A stretch of 64,000 bases of DNA from Burkholderia latens (GCF_902499045.1 NZ_CABVPL010000023.1:1-64000), one strand, 5' to 3'. Counted from the first letter of the stretch, positions 35,353 to 45,742 are shown. Program-made: numbers and translations. Notes: generated from the letters alone by a model not told the origin.

Positions 35353-38274
35353 GTGGCCAACAATCGTCAACAACAATGCACGACCGTCGCTCCGCCCGCA
35401 CGGCGGATCCTCCTGCATGCGCCGCTGCTCCTGCTGCTCGTCGCGTCCGGCTCCTGCCTTGCCGCCGAAGGCGACGAGCAGCCGCGCGGCGCGAGTGAAA
35501 TCGCCGGAACGAACGGCGCGGCGGACGCGCCGCCGCCCGACGTGCAGCCGGCCGGTGTGTCGATGCAGGGCGCCCAGGCCGCCGGCGCCCTGCCCCCGAA
35601 TGCGCCCACGCCGATCGCGCAGGCGTCCGATGCGTCGATGCAGATCGCGCAGGCTTCGGCCCCCCAGCCGCCGGCGATGCCGACCACGGTCGTGGTCGAA
35701 CCGGAAGCGCCGCAGCGGAGCGATCCGGCACCGGGCGCGCAACCGTCGAATGCGCCGACGCAGGGCACGCCGGCATCGGATACCGCGGCGCCGAACACGT
35801 CGGCACCGCATTCGCAGACGTCGGATGCGCCGATCCAGCTGGCACAGGTATCCGATACGCCGTCGTCGACCATCCCGGCATCTCGTTCGCAGTCGCCGGA
35901 TGCGCCGATGCAATTGGCGCAAGCATCCGACACCGCGTCTGCGAACGTCCCCGCATCTCGTTCGCAGACGATGCAACTCGCTCAACCGTCCGACGCCGTG
36001 CCGCCGGCAACGCCTGCACCGGTCGCGCAGGCGACCGATGCGCCAATCCAGCTCGCGCAGGCAACGGACACGTCGCCGCCCGCCCCTCCTGCACCTGCGT
36101 CCGACGCGCCCGCGCCGAGCGCGCACCCGTCCGACGCCCCTACGGGGCTCGCACAGACCGCGCGCCCCGCACCGGCGAATCCGCCGACCCGGACCGCGCA
36201 ACTCTCCGGCACGCCGATGCCGAACTCGCCGGCCCCCGTTACCACGGCGCCCGGCGCGCAGCCGCCATCGACGCCCGCGCCCGGTTCTCAATCGCCGGGC
36301 GCGGAACTGCCCGGCCAGGCAACGCAACGCTCGCAGGGGCCAGACGTCCAGGCACCGAACGCGCAGGCGCCGAACCTGCGTACCGCCGACGTCGCGACCG
36401 TGCGCAACGACGTGTTCGGCCTCGCGGCGAGCGGCGGCGCGGTGAAGGCGCTCGAAGAAGCGAAGGCGCGGCCCGATGCGTTCTCCGCGGTCGACGTCGC
36501 GCAGCTCGAGGAACTGTCGATTCGCCAGCAGGTACGCGGCGGCCGCGACAAGTCGCGCTCGATGACGAGTCCCGACCGCTTCGACGGCCTCGACAACGCC
36601 TTGCGCGCGGCGGACGAGCTCGACAAGCGAATGCCGGCCACGCCCGAATACACGCCGGTCCGGACCGCGCTCGCCGGCGACCGCACGGTCGCGCTGGCCG
36701 CGCGCGGCGACATGAAGCAGGCCGTCGCGACGTTCGAGACGATCCCGTCCAGCGCGGAAATCTCGATCGACGCGCTGGCGGCCGTCGGCGATGCGTATCT
36801 GTACCTGAGCGAGCCCGGCAAGGCGAACACGGTCTACGCGCGTGCGCTGCAGCAGGCGACCGCGTCGCCGACGGATCGCGCGACCCGCGGCTTCCAGTAC
36901 GGCGCGCGCACGCAGCCGATCGAGCTGCGCGAAGGGCTGTTCTGGTCGTACGTCGACCAGGGGCGCGCGCCGGAAGCGAAGCAGGTGCTCGACGACATGG
37001 AGAAGTCGCTGCCGCCGGTCAAGCAGGTGACGAACGTCGGTCCGGGAGAAAGCGACTATCTGCGCTACTACCGGCTGCGCGCGCAGTACCTGATCTTCAC
37101 CGGGCACGTCGACGAAGGGATCGCCGCGCTCGAGCAGCTCGAAAAGGAGGTGCCGTTCAACGCGGAGGTCCGGGCCGCGCATGCGGACGCGGTATCGGGC
37201 CAGTCGCATCCGCGCCAGGCGATCGCGATGTATCGCGCGTCGCTGACCGATCACCCGGACAGCGTCGAAATGCTCGCGGGCCTCGGCCGCGCGTCGCTCG
37301 TGGCGGACGACTACGCGACCGCGCGCACGGTCGACCAGACGCTCGACAACACGTTCCCGGACAGCGGCGCCGTGCGCGGCTTCAAGCGCGACTACAAGGC
37401 GTACCGCAGCCCCGTGTTCACGACCGACCTGAGCTTCGAACACGGCAACAGCGCGCTGGCCGACAACAGCTTCACGTCGGACAGCTACGTGTATTCGCCG
37501 CCGTTCGGCGACAACTGGCGCGTGTTCTCGCATACGTTCTTCGGCTACGCGCAGACCGACGGCGGCACCATCAAGCGCACGCGCACCGGCATCGGCGGCG
37601 ACTACCGGCACGGGCCGCTCACCGTGCAGGGCGAAGTCACGCGCTCGTTCGGCACGGACGGCCGCACCGGCGGCCGCGGGTCGATTGCGTACGCGCTGAA
37701 CGACTACTGGACCGTCAACGCCGGGCTCGACTCCAACGACAACTCGCTGCCGTGGAAGGCATACGCCGCGCACATCTGGGGCCGCTCCGCGAATGCGTCG
37801 GTCGTGTTCCGGCAGAACGACCGGCGCGAGGTCAAGCTCAGCTACGGCGTGAGCCGCTACAGCGATTCGAACTTCCATCAGGAGATCGCGGCGACGGCCA
37901 CGCAGCGCGTGTACACGTCTGCCCGGCAGCTCGTCAACGTATCGCTGGATCTGGGCACCGACAGCAACACGCGGCGCGACGCGCCCTACTACAGTCCGGC
38001 CCGCGACTATGCGGCCGCCGTGACCGTCATGCACCAGATGATGCTGTGGAAGAAGGGCGACATGGGGTTGCAGCAGCGCCTCTCCGTGTCGGGCGGCGCC
38101 TATAACGAGCGCGGCTTCGGCACGAGCGCGCTGTGGAGCGCGCGCCTCGAACATGCGTGGACGTTCAAGCACGACATCACGCTGAGCTATGGCATCGAGG
38201 TCAGCAGCCACGCGTACGACGGTCAGCGCGAGCGCTCCGAAACCGGCTTCCTGTCGGTCAACCTGCCGTTCTAA
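35353..38274 (+). CDS. pgaA: PNAG outer-membrane export porin PgaA, extended N-terminus
   Basis: A 973-residue PgaA, longer than the ~800 residues usual for enterics. After a signal peptide (LLLLLVASGSCLAAEGDE) comes a Pro/Ala/Gln region to about residue 340, containing degenerate repeats of DAP(I/M)QLAQ(A/V)(S/T)DT. Then TPR-type helices (GDMKQAVATFETIPSS; GLGRASLVADDYATART) and a C-terminal 16-strand beta-barrel pattern ending in the outer-membrane signature SVNLPF. Its role is binding and exporting partly deacetylated poly-beta-1,6-GlcNAc. I chose GTG 35353 because GAGGAG stands seven or eight bases upstream, rather than the GTG at 35338. Confidence 0.9.
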   Translation: MANNRQQQCTTVAPPARRILLHAPLLLLLVASGSCLAAEGDEQPRGASEIAGTNGAADAPPPDVQPAGVSMQGAQAAGALPPNAPTPIAQASDASMQIAQASAPQPPAMPTTVVVEPEAPQRSDPAPGAQPSNAPTQGTPASDTAAPNTSAPHSQTSDAPIQLAQVSDTPSSTIPASRSQSPDAPMQLAQASDTASANVPASRSQTMQLAQPSDAVPPATPAPVAQATDAPIQLAQATDTSPPAPPAPASDAPAPSAHPSDAPTGLAQTARPAPANPPTRTAQLSGTPMPNSPAPVTTAPGAQPPSTPAPGSQSPGAELPGQATQRSQGPDVQAPNAQAPNLRTADVATVRNDVFGLAASGGAVKALEEAKARPDAFSAVDVAQLEELSIRQQVRGGRDKSRSMTSPDRFDGLDNALRAADELDKRMPATPEYTPVRTALAGDRTVALAARGDMKQAVATFETIPSSAEISIDALAAVGDAYLYLSEPGKANTVYARALQQATASPTDRATRGFQYGARTQPIELREGLFWSYVDQGRAPEAKQVLDDMEKSLPPVKQVTNVGPGESDYLRYYRLRAQYLIFTGHVDEGIAALEQLEKEVPFNAEVRAAHADAVSGQSHPRQAIAMYRASLTDHPDSVEMLAGLGRASLVADDYATARTVDQTLDNTFPDSGAVRGFKRDYKAYRSPVFTTDLSFEHGNSALADNSFTSDSYVYSPPFGDNWRVFSHTFFGYAQTDGGTIKRTRTGIGGDYRHGPLTVQGEVTRSFGTDGRTGGRGSIAYALNDYWTVNAGLDSNDNSLPWKAYAAHIWGRSANASVVFRQNDRREVKLSYGVSRYSDSNFHQEIAATATQRVYTSARQLVNVSLDLGTDSNTRRDAPYYSPARDYAAAVTVMHQMMLWKKGDMGLQQRLSVSGGAYNERGFGTSALWSARLEHAWTFKHDITLSYGIEVSSHAYDGQRERSETGFLSVNLPF

Positions 38275-38290
38275 TCAGGAGAAACGCGTA

Positions 38291-40384
38291 ATGCAATCCA
38301 GACGGACCTTCATGTGCGGATGCCTCGGGGCGTTTGCTGCATGTTCCCTGTTTCCCGGCGTGTCCAACGCCAAGATGATCGACTTGCTGCCGCCGTCCGA
38401 TCCGGCCGACGGCAAGACGTTTCGCGTGATCTGCCTGCACGACGTGCGCGACAACCTGATGGCGTCGTTCTCGTCGCCGTCGGCCATCATCGACCCGTTC
38501 GCGGTCGATACCGGCACGCTGACCGCGATCTTCTCGTGGCTGCAGACCAACAACTACCACACGATCACGGTCAAGCAGATCGAGGAGTCGCGGCGCGGCG
38601 GCAAGCCGCTGCCGCCGCGCGCGGTGCTGCTCACGTTCGACGACGGCTTCCGCAGCCACTACACGAAGGTGCTGCCGCTGCTCGAGCGCTTCAAGTATCC
38701 GGCGGTGATGGGCCTCGTCACCGCATGGATCGACACGCCGCCCGATACGCCGATCCGCATCAGCGACAAGGTTCAGGTGCCGCGCGACTACTTCCTGTCG
38801 TGGGACGAGGTGAAGAAGCTCGGCCAGTCGGAATTCGTCGAGCTCGGCTGCCACACCCACAATCTCCACCACGGTGCGGTCGCGAATCCGCAGGGCAACG
38901 AATTGCCGGCGACCACGTCGCATCTCTACCTGCAAGACCAGAAACGCTATGAAACGGACGCCGAATTTCACGCACGCGTGCACAACGACCTGCAGACTTG
39001 CATGCGGCAGATCCATGAACGCACGGGCATCGTCCCACGCTCGATGGTGTGGCCATACGGCGCGGAAAATCAGCCCGTGCGCCAGATATCGACAGCGCTC
39101 GGCATGAACGTCCAGTTCAGCCTCGACGCCGGCCCCAATACGCCGGACGTGCCGATGGACCGGCTGAGGCGGATCCTGCTGATGTACGACGTGGACATCG
39201 GCGGATTCGAACGCTCGATGCGCGAGCCGGCGTCCAACCGCGGCGACGTCGACGTGCCCGAGCGCATCGTGCAGGTCGATCTCGACCAGGTCTACGATCC
39301 CGATCCCGCGCGGCAGGAAGCGAATCTCGGCAAGCTGATCGAGCGCATCTACCGGATGCAGCCGAAATCGGTGTACCTGCAGGCGTACGCGGACCCGAAG
39401 GGCACCGGCGTGGCCGAAGCCGTGTATTTCCCGAACCGGCACCTGCCGATGCGCGCCGATCTGTTCTCGCGCGCCGCGTGGCAGCTGAACACGCGCGCCA
39501 ACGTGCAGGTGTACGCATGGATGCCGGTGCTCGCGTTCCGGCCGCCGCCCGACAAGCTGCGCGGGCTTCAGGCCGTGACCGCCTACGGCGGCGCGCCGGC
39601 CCGCGAGAACGGCTCGCGCGTGTTCCGGCTGAGCCCGTTCGACCCGGACGCGCGGCTGATGATTCAGCAGGTCTACGAGGATATGAGCAAGCACGCGTCG
39701 TTCAGCGGGATCCTGTTCGGCGACGACGCCGTACTCGACGACTACGAGGACGCGGGCAAGCACGCGCAGCGCGTGTATTCGCAGTGGGGGCTGCCGTCCG
39801 ACGTCGGCAAGATCCGCGAGAACCCCGAGCTGATGAAGCGCTGGACGCGCCAGAAGTCGCGCTATCTGATCGACATGACGAAGCAGCTCGAGCAGATCGT
39901 GCTCGCGCACCAGAACGTAGGCGACGTGCTGACCGCGCGCAACATCTTCGCGATGCCGGTGCTGAAGCCGGAATCGGAAGCGTGGTTCGCGCAGAACTAC
40001 GACGATTTCCTCGCCACGTACGACTACGTCGCGCTGATGGCGATGCCGTACATGGAGCAGGCGAAGGATCCGCAAGGCTGGCTGGACCAGCTCGTGCAGG
40101 CCGTCCGCGCGAAGCAGCGCGGGCTGCAGCGCACCGTGTTCGAGCTGCAGTCGTACGACTGGCATGCGCAGAAGCAGGTGCCGGCCAGCACGCTGCTGTC
40201 TCAGATGCGGCGGCTGCGCAGCGAAGGCGCGGTGAATTTCGGCTACTACCCCGACAACTTCCTGAACGGCCAGCCCGAGCTCGACGCGATGCGCGACGTG
40301 ATGTCGCTGAAGTCCCGCCTCGATCCCACCTCCATCAACGCGCTGATGCAAATGCAACATCCGAAGGGAACCAAAACACCATGA
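38291..40384 (+). CDS. pgaB: PNAG N-deacetylase PgaB
   Basis: A 697-residue periplasmic enzyme that removes some acetyl groups from PNAG so that it can be exported. The NodB-type deacetylase domain has the metal pair D117-D118 in LLTFDDGFRSHY and the His site in ELGCHTHNLHHG, with MVWPYGAEN later. The C-terminal half (from about residue 320) is the GHL13 glycoside-hydrolase-like domain (YADPKGTGVAEAVYFPNRHL; GILFGDDAVLDDYED). The N-terminus begins SRRTFMCGCLGAFAAC, which could be read as a Tat-type or lipoprotein signal. AGGAG is ten bases upstream of the ATG, which starts 17 bases after pgaA. Confidence 0.95.
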   Translation: MQSRRTFMCGCLGAFAACSLFPGVSNAKMIDLLPPSDPADGKTFRVICLHDVRDNLMASFSSPSAIIDPFAVDTGTLTAIFSWLQTNNYHTITVKQIEESRRGGKPLPPRAVLLTFDDGFRSHYTKVLPLLERFKYPAVMGLVTAWIDTPPDTPIRISDKVQVPRDYFLSWDEVKKLGQSEFVELGCHTHNLHHGAVANPQGNELPATTSHLYLQDQKRYETDAEFHARVHNDLQTCMRQIHERTGIVPRSMVWPYGAENQPVRQISTALGMNVQFSLDAGPNTPDVPMDRLRRILLMYDVDIGGFERSMREPASNRGDVDVPERIVQVDLDQVYDPDPARQEANLGKLIERIYRMQPKSVYLQAYADPKGTGVAEAVYFPNRHLPMRADLFSRAAWQLNTRANVQVYAWMPVLAFRPPPDKLRGLQAVTAYGGAPARENGSRVFRLSPFDPDARLMIQQVYEDMSKHASFSGILFGDDAVLDDYEDAGKHAQRVYSQWGLPSDVGKIRENPELMKRWTRQKSRYLIDMTKQLEQIVLAHQNVGDVLTARNIFAMPVLKPESEAWFAQNYDDFLATYDYVALMAMPYMEQAKDPQGWLDQLVQAVRAKQRGLQRTVFELQSYDWHAQKQVPASTLLSQMRRLRSEGAVNFGYYPDNFLNGQPELDAMRDVMSLKSRLDPTSINALMQMQHPKGTKTP

Positions 40385-41652
40385 ACTCCCACAGTCTCAT
40401 CCAGCGCGTGCAGGACTTCGTCTTCTACTATCCGTTCTTCATGTCGTATCTGTGGATGATCGGCGGCGTCGTGCATTACTTCCTGCTCGAGGAGGGTCGC
40501 GTATTGTCGACGCGCACGATCGCGTCGAGCGGAATTCCGAAGGTTTCCATCGTCGTGCCGTGCTTCAACGAGGCGTCGAATGCGCGCAGCGTGATCCGTC
40601 ACCTGAATGCGATGGACTACCCGAACTACGACATCATCGCCGTGAACGACGGCAGCAAGGACCGCACCGGCGAGATCCTGAACGAGCTGGCCGTCGAGAT
40701 CCCGCGCCTGCTCGTGATCCATCACGCGCGCAACGAAGGCAAGGCGGTCGGGCTCACGACGGCGGCCGCCGTATCGAATGCGGAGTACCTGCTCTGCATC
40801 GACGGCGACGCGCTGCTCGCGCACGACGCGATCGGCTGGATGCTCGAGCATTTCCTGACCGATCCGGGCGTCGGCGCGGTCACGGGCAATCCGCGGATCC
40901 GCACGCGCACGTCGCTGCTCGGGCGCATGCAGGTCGGCGAATTCTCGTCGATCGTCGGGCTGATCAAACGCACGCAGCAGGTGTACGGCCGCATCTTCAC
41001 GGTGTCCGGCGTGATCACGATGTTCCGCAAGACCGCGCTCGCCGACGTCGGCTACTGGAGCTCGGACATGCTGACCGAGGACATCGACATCAGCTGGAAG
41101 CTGCAGTGCCGCGACTGGCGCGTCGTCTACGAGCCGCACGCGCTCAGCTGGATCCTGATGCCCGAGACGATGAAGGGGCTCTACCGGCAGCGGCTGCGCT
41201 GGTCGAAGGGCGGCATCCAGGTGCTGCTCAAGTATGCGGGCACGCTGATGCGGCCCACGCAGATGATGATGTGGCCGCTGTTCGTCGAGTACCTGATCGG
41301 TATCGCATGGGCGTACGCGATGTCGTTCATCCTGCTGCTCGCGGTGGTCGACGTCTTCTATCCGCTTCCGCCGAGCTGGCATGTGTCCGTGGTGCCGCAC
41401 TGGCACGGGATGCTGCTGGTCGCGACCTGCATCCTGCAGCTGATCATCGGCAGCATGATCGATCGTCGTTACGACGAGAAACTCCTGATGTACTTCCTTG
41501 ACACCATCTGGTACCCCGTGGCGTTCTGGTTGATCACCATGATCACCACCGTCGTGGCCCTGCCCGCCGTCGTATTGCGGGGCCGCGGCAAGCGCGCCGT
41601 GTGGGTCAGTCCCGACCGAGGCATTCAACATGAAGAACGCGCCGATTATTGA
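40381..41652 (+). CDS. pgaC: PNAG synthase glycosyltransferase PgaC
   Basis: A 423-residue processive GT2 enzyme in the inner membrane that polymerises UDP-GlcNAc into poly-beta-1,6-GlcNAc. Motifs: VSIVVPCFNEASNARSV, VNDGSKDRTGE, DGDALLAHD (DxD), SSDMLTEDIDISWKLQ (TED base) and QRLRWSKGG (QxxRW). Membrane helices flank the domain (FVFYYPFFMSYLWMIGGVV at the start, four at the end). ATG overlaps the pgaB stop by four bases. It depends on PgaD and, in relatives, on cyclic di-GMP. Confidence 0.96.
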   Translation: MNSHSLIQRVQDFVFYYPFFMSYLWMIGGVVHYFLLEEGRVLSTRTIASSGIPKVSIVVPCFNEASNARSVIRHLNAMDYPNYDIIAVNDGSKDRTGEILNELAVEIPRLLVIHHARNEGKAVGLTTAAAVSNAEYLLCIDGDALLAHDAIGWMLEHFLTDPGVGAVTGNPRIRTRTSLLGRMQVGEFSSIVGLIKRTQQVYGRIFTVSGVITMFRKTALADVGYWSSDMLTEDIDISWKLQCRDWRVVYEPHALSWILMPETMKGLYRQRLRWSKGGIQVLLKYAGTLMRPTQMMMWPLFVEYLIGIAWAYAMSFILLLAVVDVFYPLPPSWHVSVVPHWHGMLLVATCILQLIIGSMIDRRYDEKLLMYFLDTIWYPVAFWLITMITTVVALPAVVLRGRGKRAVWVSPDRGIQHEERADY

Positions 41653-42118
41653 CCTTTCCCTGCGCGCACCGCGCGACATGATTGCCGAACGCGGCAACAT
41701 AGTCGGCCCCGTGCTGGTTGCGTGGTTCCGCCTCGTGCGGCCTGCGCTGGTCGGGGGCGTCTGGGCATCGATCTGCATCTACACGTACCGCTATTTGCTG
41801 CCATTCAACGAGGCCGAGATGCCGATCGAGCAGATCGTGTTCTACGTGACCAGCATCGCGCTGATCGCCGGCACGATCGTCACATGGCTGATCGCGGGGC
41901 GCGTCGTGCATCCGTTCGCGTACCGGCTGCGCGTGTCGAAGATGCTGCGGCGCTCGGCCAGCGTGAAGGTGCGCTCGATGCCGCCCACCGCGCTCGCCGG
42001 CGACCGCCGGCGCGGCACGCGACGCACGACGCGCATTCTCGTCGCGTCGCACGACGCGAACGGCTCGATCTCGGGCATCGAATGGATCGCGCATGCGGAG
42101 CCGCAGCCGCGCGAGTGA
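41630..42118 (+). CDS. pgaD: PNAG synthase accessory protein PgaD
   Basis: A 162-residue inner-membrane protein with two transmembrane helices (ALVGGVWASICIYTYRYLL and IVFYVTSIALIAGTIVTWLI) and the typical opening APIIDLSLRAPRDMIAERGN. It pairs with PgaC to form the synthase and carries the cyclic di-GMP response in E. coli. It overlaps pgaC by 23 bases. The C-terminal tail is basic and probably cytoplasmic. Confidence 0.92.
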   Translation: MKNAPIIDLSLRAPRDMIAERGNIVGPVLVAWFRLVRPALVGGVWASICIYTYRYLLPFNEAEMPIEQIVFYVTSIALIAGTIVTWLIAGRVVHPFAYRLRVSKMLRRSASVKVRSMPPTALAGDRRRGTRRTTRILVASHDANGSISGIEWIAHAEPQPRE

Positions 42119-42235
42119 ATGCCGGAGACGTGCAGCGCCGCGCGCGCCGGACGCCGCGGCGCCGCAGCGCTCCTCATATCGTGCTGGCGCGCGCCGCGTG
42201 CCAGCCGCAAAAACTTCCTGGAGACGAGGTGAATC

Positions 42236-44059
42236 ATGTGCGGAATCGTCGGAGCAAGCGGCCTGAAGAATCAGGTGCCGCAACTGGTCAATGCGCTGAG
42301 CCGGCTCGAGTATCGCGGCTACGATTCGTGCGGCATCGCCGTGCTGCGTGACGGGCATTTGCGCAGCGAACGCACGCTGCGGCGCGTGGCGGACCTGCAG
42401 GATCGCGTGCTGACGCTCGGTCTCGAAGGTCAGACGTGCATCGCGCACACGCGCTGGGCGACGCACGGCGCGCCGTCCGAAATGAACGCGCACCCGATCG
42501 TGTCGGGCGACACGATCGCGGTCGTGCACAACGGAATCATCGAAAACCATGACGAATTGCGCGCCGAACTGCGGCAACGCGGCTACACGTTCCGCGGCGA
42601 AACCGACACCGAGGTGATCGCGCACCTGATCCACAGCGTATATCGCGACGATCTGTTCGATGCGGTCGTGCGCGCGGTCAAGCGGCTGCACGGCGCCTAT
42701 GCGATCGCCGTGCTGAGCGCGCGCGAACCCCAACGGCTGGTCGCCGCGCGCGCCGGCTCGCCGCTCGTGATCGGCATCGGCGCGGACCAGAACTATCTGG
42801 CGTCCGACTGCGCGGCGCTCGGCGACCTGACCGACCGCTTCGTCTATCTCGAGGACGGCGACGTCGCGCTGATCACGCCGGAGCGCATCGACGTGGTCGA
42901 TTCGGTCGGCGCCGAAGCGAGGCGGCCGCTGTGCGAGGTCAAGGCGCGCGCCGACGATGCAGCACTCGGCCCGTACCAGCATTTCATGCAGAAGGAAATC
43001 TTCGAGCAGCCGAAGGCGATCGCGGCCACGATCGACGGCATCGACACGATCTCGCCCGCGCTGTTCGGCGGCAGCGACAGCGCACGCGCGTTGCTGTCGC
43101 GGACGAGAAGCGTGCTGCTGCTCGGCTGCGGCACCAGCTACTACGCGGGCCTGACCGCGAAATACTGGCTCGAGAGCATCGCGGGCATCCCCGCGCAGGT
43201 CGAGATCGCCAGCGAATACCGCTACCGCGATACCGTCCCCGATCCGCGCACGCTGGTGGTCGGCATCTCGCAGTCCGGCGAGACCGCCGACACGATCGGC
43301 GCGATCGAGCGCGCGCGCGGGATGGGCCAGGATCTGTCGATGGCGATCTGCAACGTGGCGACCAGCTCGATCGCGCGCGCCGCACCGCTGTGTTTCCTCA
43401 CGCGCGCCGGCATCGAGCTCGGCGTCGCATCGACCAAGGCGTTCACGACGCAGCTCGTCGCGCTGTTCCTGCTGACGCTGACGCTCGCGCAGCAGCGCGG
43501 CCGGCTCGACGCCGCGCAGGTCGCGACGCACCTGAAGAAGCTGCACGAACTGCCGGACCGCATCGGCCACGCGCTCGCGCTCGAAACGCAAATCATGGGT
43601 TGGGCCACGAAGTTCGCGCGCACCGAGAACGCGCTGTTCCTCGGCCGCGGCATTCACTACCCGATCGCGCTGGAAGGCGCGCTGAAGCTCAAGGAAGTGT
43701 CGTACATCCACGCGGAAGGCTATCCGGCCGGCGAACTGAAGCACGGACCGCTCGCGCTGGTCACGAGCGCGATGCCGGTCGTCACGATCGCGCCGGACGA
43801 TCGCCTGTTCCAGAAGCTGAAATCGAACATGGCGGAGGTGCGCGCGCGCGGCGGACGGCTGTACGTGCTCGCGGGCCATCAGCTCGAGATCGACGCCGAT
43901 CGCGACACGCACCTGATCCGCGTGCGCGAATCGGGCGACGTGCTGTCGCCGATCGTCAACGTGATCGCGCTGCAGTTGCTGGCCTATCACGTCGGCTGCG
44001 CGCGCGGCGCCGACGTCGACAAGCCGCGTAACCTCGCGAAATCGGTCACGGTCGAATGA
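42236..44059 (+). CDS. glmS: Glucosamine-6-phosphate synthase (isomerising)
   Basis: A 607-residue glutamine:fructose-6-phosphate amidotransferase. Cys2 of MCGIVGAS is the glutaminase nucleophile, and [15 protein letters not shown] and [12 protein letters not shown] follow. Two SIS isomerase domains come next ([56 protein letters not shown]), with the conserved end [11 protein letters not shown]. It makes GlcN-6-P for UDP-GlcNAc, the PgaC substrate, and lies 117 bases after pgaD, so it probably boosts precursor supply. A housekeeping glmS is expected elsewhere. Confidence 0.93.
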   Translation: MCGIVGASGLKNQVPQLVNALSRLEYRGYDSCGIAVLRDGHLRSERTLRRVADLQDRVLTLGLEGQTCIAHTRWATHGAPSEMNAHPIVSGDTIAVVHNGIIENHDELRAELRQRGYTFRGETDTEVIAHLIHSVYRDDLFDAVVRAVKRLHGAYAIAVLSAREPQRLVAARAGSPLVIGIGADQNYLASDCAALGDLTDRFVYLEDGDVALITPERIDVVDSVGAEARRPLCEVKARADDAALGPYQHFMQKEIFEQPKAIAATIDGIDTISPALFGGSDSARALLSRTRSVLLLGCGTSYYAGLTAKYWLESIAGIPAQVEIASEYRYRDTVPDPRTLVVGISQSGETADTIGAIERARGMGQDLSMAICNVATSSIARAAPLCFLTRAGIELGVASTKAFTTQLVALFLLTLTLAQQRGRLDAAQVATHLKKLHELPDRIGHALALETQIMGWATKFARTENALFLGRGIHYPIALEGALKLKEVSYIHAEGYPAGELKHGPLALVTSAMPVVTIAPDDRLFQKLKSNMAEVRARGGRLYVLAGHQLEIDADRDTHLIRVRESGDVLSPIVNVIALQLLAYHVGCARGADVDKPRNLAKSVTVE

Positions 44060-45363
44060 CGACGCTGCCAGTCCGGTTGCCGGGTGCGGTGCGATCGCAC
44101 CCGGCGTTGCGCGCGGCGACGCGGCTCGCCGCGGCCGCGATCTTCGGCGCCGGTTACGGCGCGGGCTGCATCGCGGCGCCCGCCGGCGCACCGGTTGTGC
44201 ACACGGTCACGATCGACGCGCCCGCCGAGCCGGCCGCCGGCGACAAGGACACCGGCGATCCGCGCCGCTTCATGCACGGCGTCGGCGTGGCCGATGCCGG
44301 CGACGGCAAGCGCTGGGTGTTCTTCAGCAGCGCGGGGCTGCCGCCGCGCGGCGCGACGCGCAACGGCAGCTGGTCGCACGACGTGTACGTGGGCGAATGG
44401 CAGCCCGGCAAACCGCAGCTGACGAACGTGCGCACGTTCATCAGCCGGCCGGAGGCGCAGGAGCCCGTGTCGATCGCGCAGAACGGGCGCGGCGACATCT
44501 TCGTCACGTTCGAGGACGGCTGGAACACGTCGCAGGAAGTCAGCCAGCGATACGGCGTCTATCGGCGCAACTTGAAGCCGATCAAGCCGTATCCGCGCGA
44601 CGTCGAAGCGGGCGGCCATTCGGGGCACGTCGCCGCCGCGGGCGAGCGCTTCGTCGTGTTCTACTCCGCCGACTGGGTCGACGGCGGCGGCGTCGACAAT
44701 CTCGGCAGCGGCAACGGCGTGTACGTAAAAACCTACGATTCGGCCGGACGCGTGCTGAATCATGTGCCGGTCGCCGCGCATCGCCGCGAATGGTGGCCGA
44801 TCGTCGCGGGCTCGCCGCGCCGTGCGTTGCTGGTCTGGCAGAAATACATCGAAGGCAGCACGGACGCGACGCTCGAATATGCGATGTTCGATCCGTTCAC
44901 CGCGAAGCTCGACAAGCTCGGGGCGCTGAGCGACGCGATCCAGTACTACGTGTATTCGTCCGCATACGTGCCCGCGGTCGACCGCTTCATCGTCGTCACG
45001 ACGACCGCGGACAACCGCGGCGTCGCGATGCTGATCGGCCCCGACGGCCGCCGCATCGCCACGCTCGACTGCCTGCCGCCATCGGTGCGCGAATCGGGAA
45101 TCGGCGTCGATGGCGCGCACGCATACGTGCCGACTCGCGACGGGCGGCTGCTGACGCTGACGCTGACGGCCACGGCCATGTCGGTCACGGGTGCGCAGCG
45201 TTCGCCGGTTCCGTGGGGCTCGACCGGCATCGCCGCGTTTCCGGCACGCGGCGGCACGATGCATGTCGTGTCGCTGACGCCGACCGGCACGCGCGAAGCC
45301 GATTTCGACACGACGCGCGAAGCGCCTTTGCCGAAGACCGAAGTGCAGTGCCAGAGCCATTGA
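44056..45363 (+). CDS. Secreted beta-propeller-like protein in pga operon
   Basis: A 435-residue protein that begins with a basic N-terminus and hydrophobic stretch ([19 protein letters not shown]), a likely signal peptide or lipoprotein-like signal. The mature part is beta-rich with recurring blades such as [46 protein letters not shown] and [19 protein letters not shown]. No catalytic motif is recognised. Its start overlaps the glmS stop by four bases, so it is co-translated with glmS and probably acts on or with the exported polymer. That role is inference. Confidence 0.65.
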   Translation: MTTLPVRLPGAVRSHPALRAATRLAAAAIFGAGYGAGCIAAPAGAPVVHTVTIDAPAEPAAGDKDTGDPRRFMHGVGVADAGDGKRWVFFSSAGLPPRGATRNGSWSHDVYVGEWQPGKPQLTNVRTFISRPEAQEPVSIAQNGRGDIFVTFEDGWNTSQEVSQRYGVYRRNLKPIKPYPRDVEAGGHSGHVAAAGERFVVFYSADWVDGGGVDNLGSGNGVYVKTYDSAGRVLNHVPVAAHRREWWPIVAGSPRRALLVWQKYIEGSTDATLEYAMFDPFTAKLDKLGALSDAIQYYVYSSAYVPAVDRFIVVTTTADNRGVAMLIGPDGRRIATLDCLPPSVRESGIGVDGAHAYVPTRDGRLLTLTLTATAMSVTGAQRSPVPWGSTGIAAFPARGGTMHVVSLTPTGTREADFDTTREAPLPKTEVQCQSH

Positions 45364-45469
45364 CGTCGGCTCATGGCGCGCGGGATCGGCGTGAGCAGTT
45401 CATGCCGATGTGACGCCGCGCGGATCGCGCAATGCGATCGTGTCTGCGTCGGGCTGTCGGGCTGTCCGC

Positions 45470-45493
45470 ATGCTGTCATGCTGTCATGCTGTC
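45470..45493. repeat. 8-bp tandem repeat, ATGCTGTC x3
   Basis: Three exact contiguous copies of ATGCTGTC, followed by a partial copy (ATGCC). Confidence 0.9.
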
Positions 45494-45523
45494 ATGCCGG
45501 CCTGACTGCCTTCTGCCCGCATG

Positions 45524-45579
45524 CCCGCCTACCCGCCTACCCGCCTGACTGCCTGACTGCCTGACCGCCTGACCGCCGG
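45524..45579. repeat. 8-bp degenerate tandem repeat x7
   Basis: Seven contiguous 8-bp units of the form (C/A)C(C/T)GCCT(A/G), the last ending in GG: two CCCGCCTA, then CCCGCCTG, two ACTGCCTG, ACCGCCTG and ACCGCCGG. It is 30 bases from the ATGCTGTC array and unrelated in sequence. Confidence 0.9.
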
Positions 45580-45742
45580 GCACGGGCGCCCGGCCGTGGT
45601 CTGCTCCGATCCGCGCCGTTACGCCTGCACCGCGCCGAAGTCGCCAGCGCCGCGCGTACCGGATAGACTGTCGCCCGATTCCTTCGACCGGCCGCGGCGC
45701 CCCCCGCCCGCGAGCGCCCTCGCCCCCTTTCACGGAGAACGG

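Larger units (their letters stand above)
45364..45742. other. Intergenic region with tandem repeats
   Basis: 379 bases between the propeller gene and the cytochrome. It holds the two 8-bp repeat arrays (45470-45493 and 45524-45579) and no plausible gene. Confidence 0.6.

Noticed and set aside
35080-38211. A 1043-codon open frame on the minus strand opposite pgaA
   Set aside because: It is antisense to a clear PgaA, Arg/Gly-rich and without family motifs; long antisense frames are expected at this GC content.
38258-40360. A 700-codon minus-strand frame opposite pgaB
   Set aside because: Shadow of pgaB, His/Val/Arg-biased, no ribosome site or domain.
41606-44191. An 861-codon minus-strand frame opposite glmS and pgaD
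   Set aside because: Shadow frame; glmS on the other strand is certain.
45470-45579. Possible CRISPR array
   Set aside because: The units are 8 bp and contiguous, with no spacers and no cas genes.
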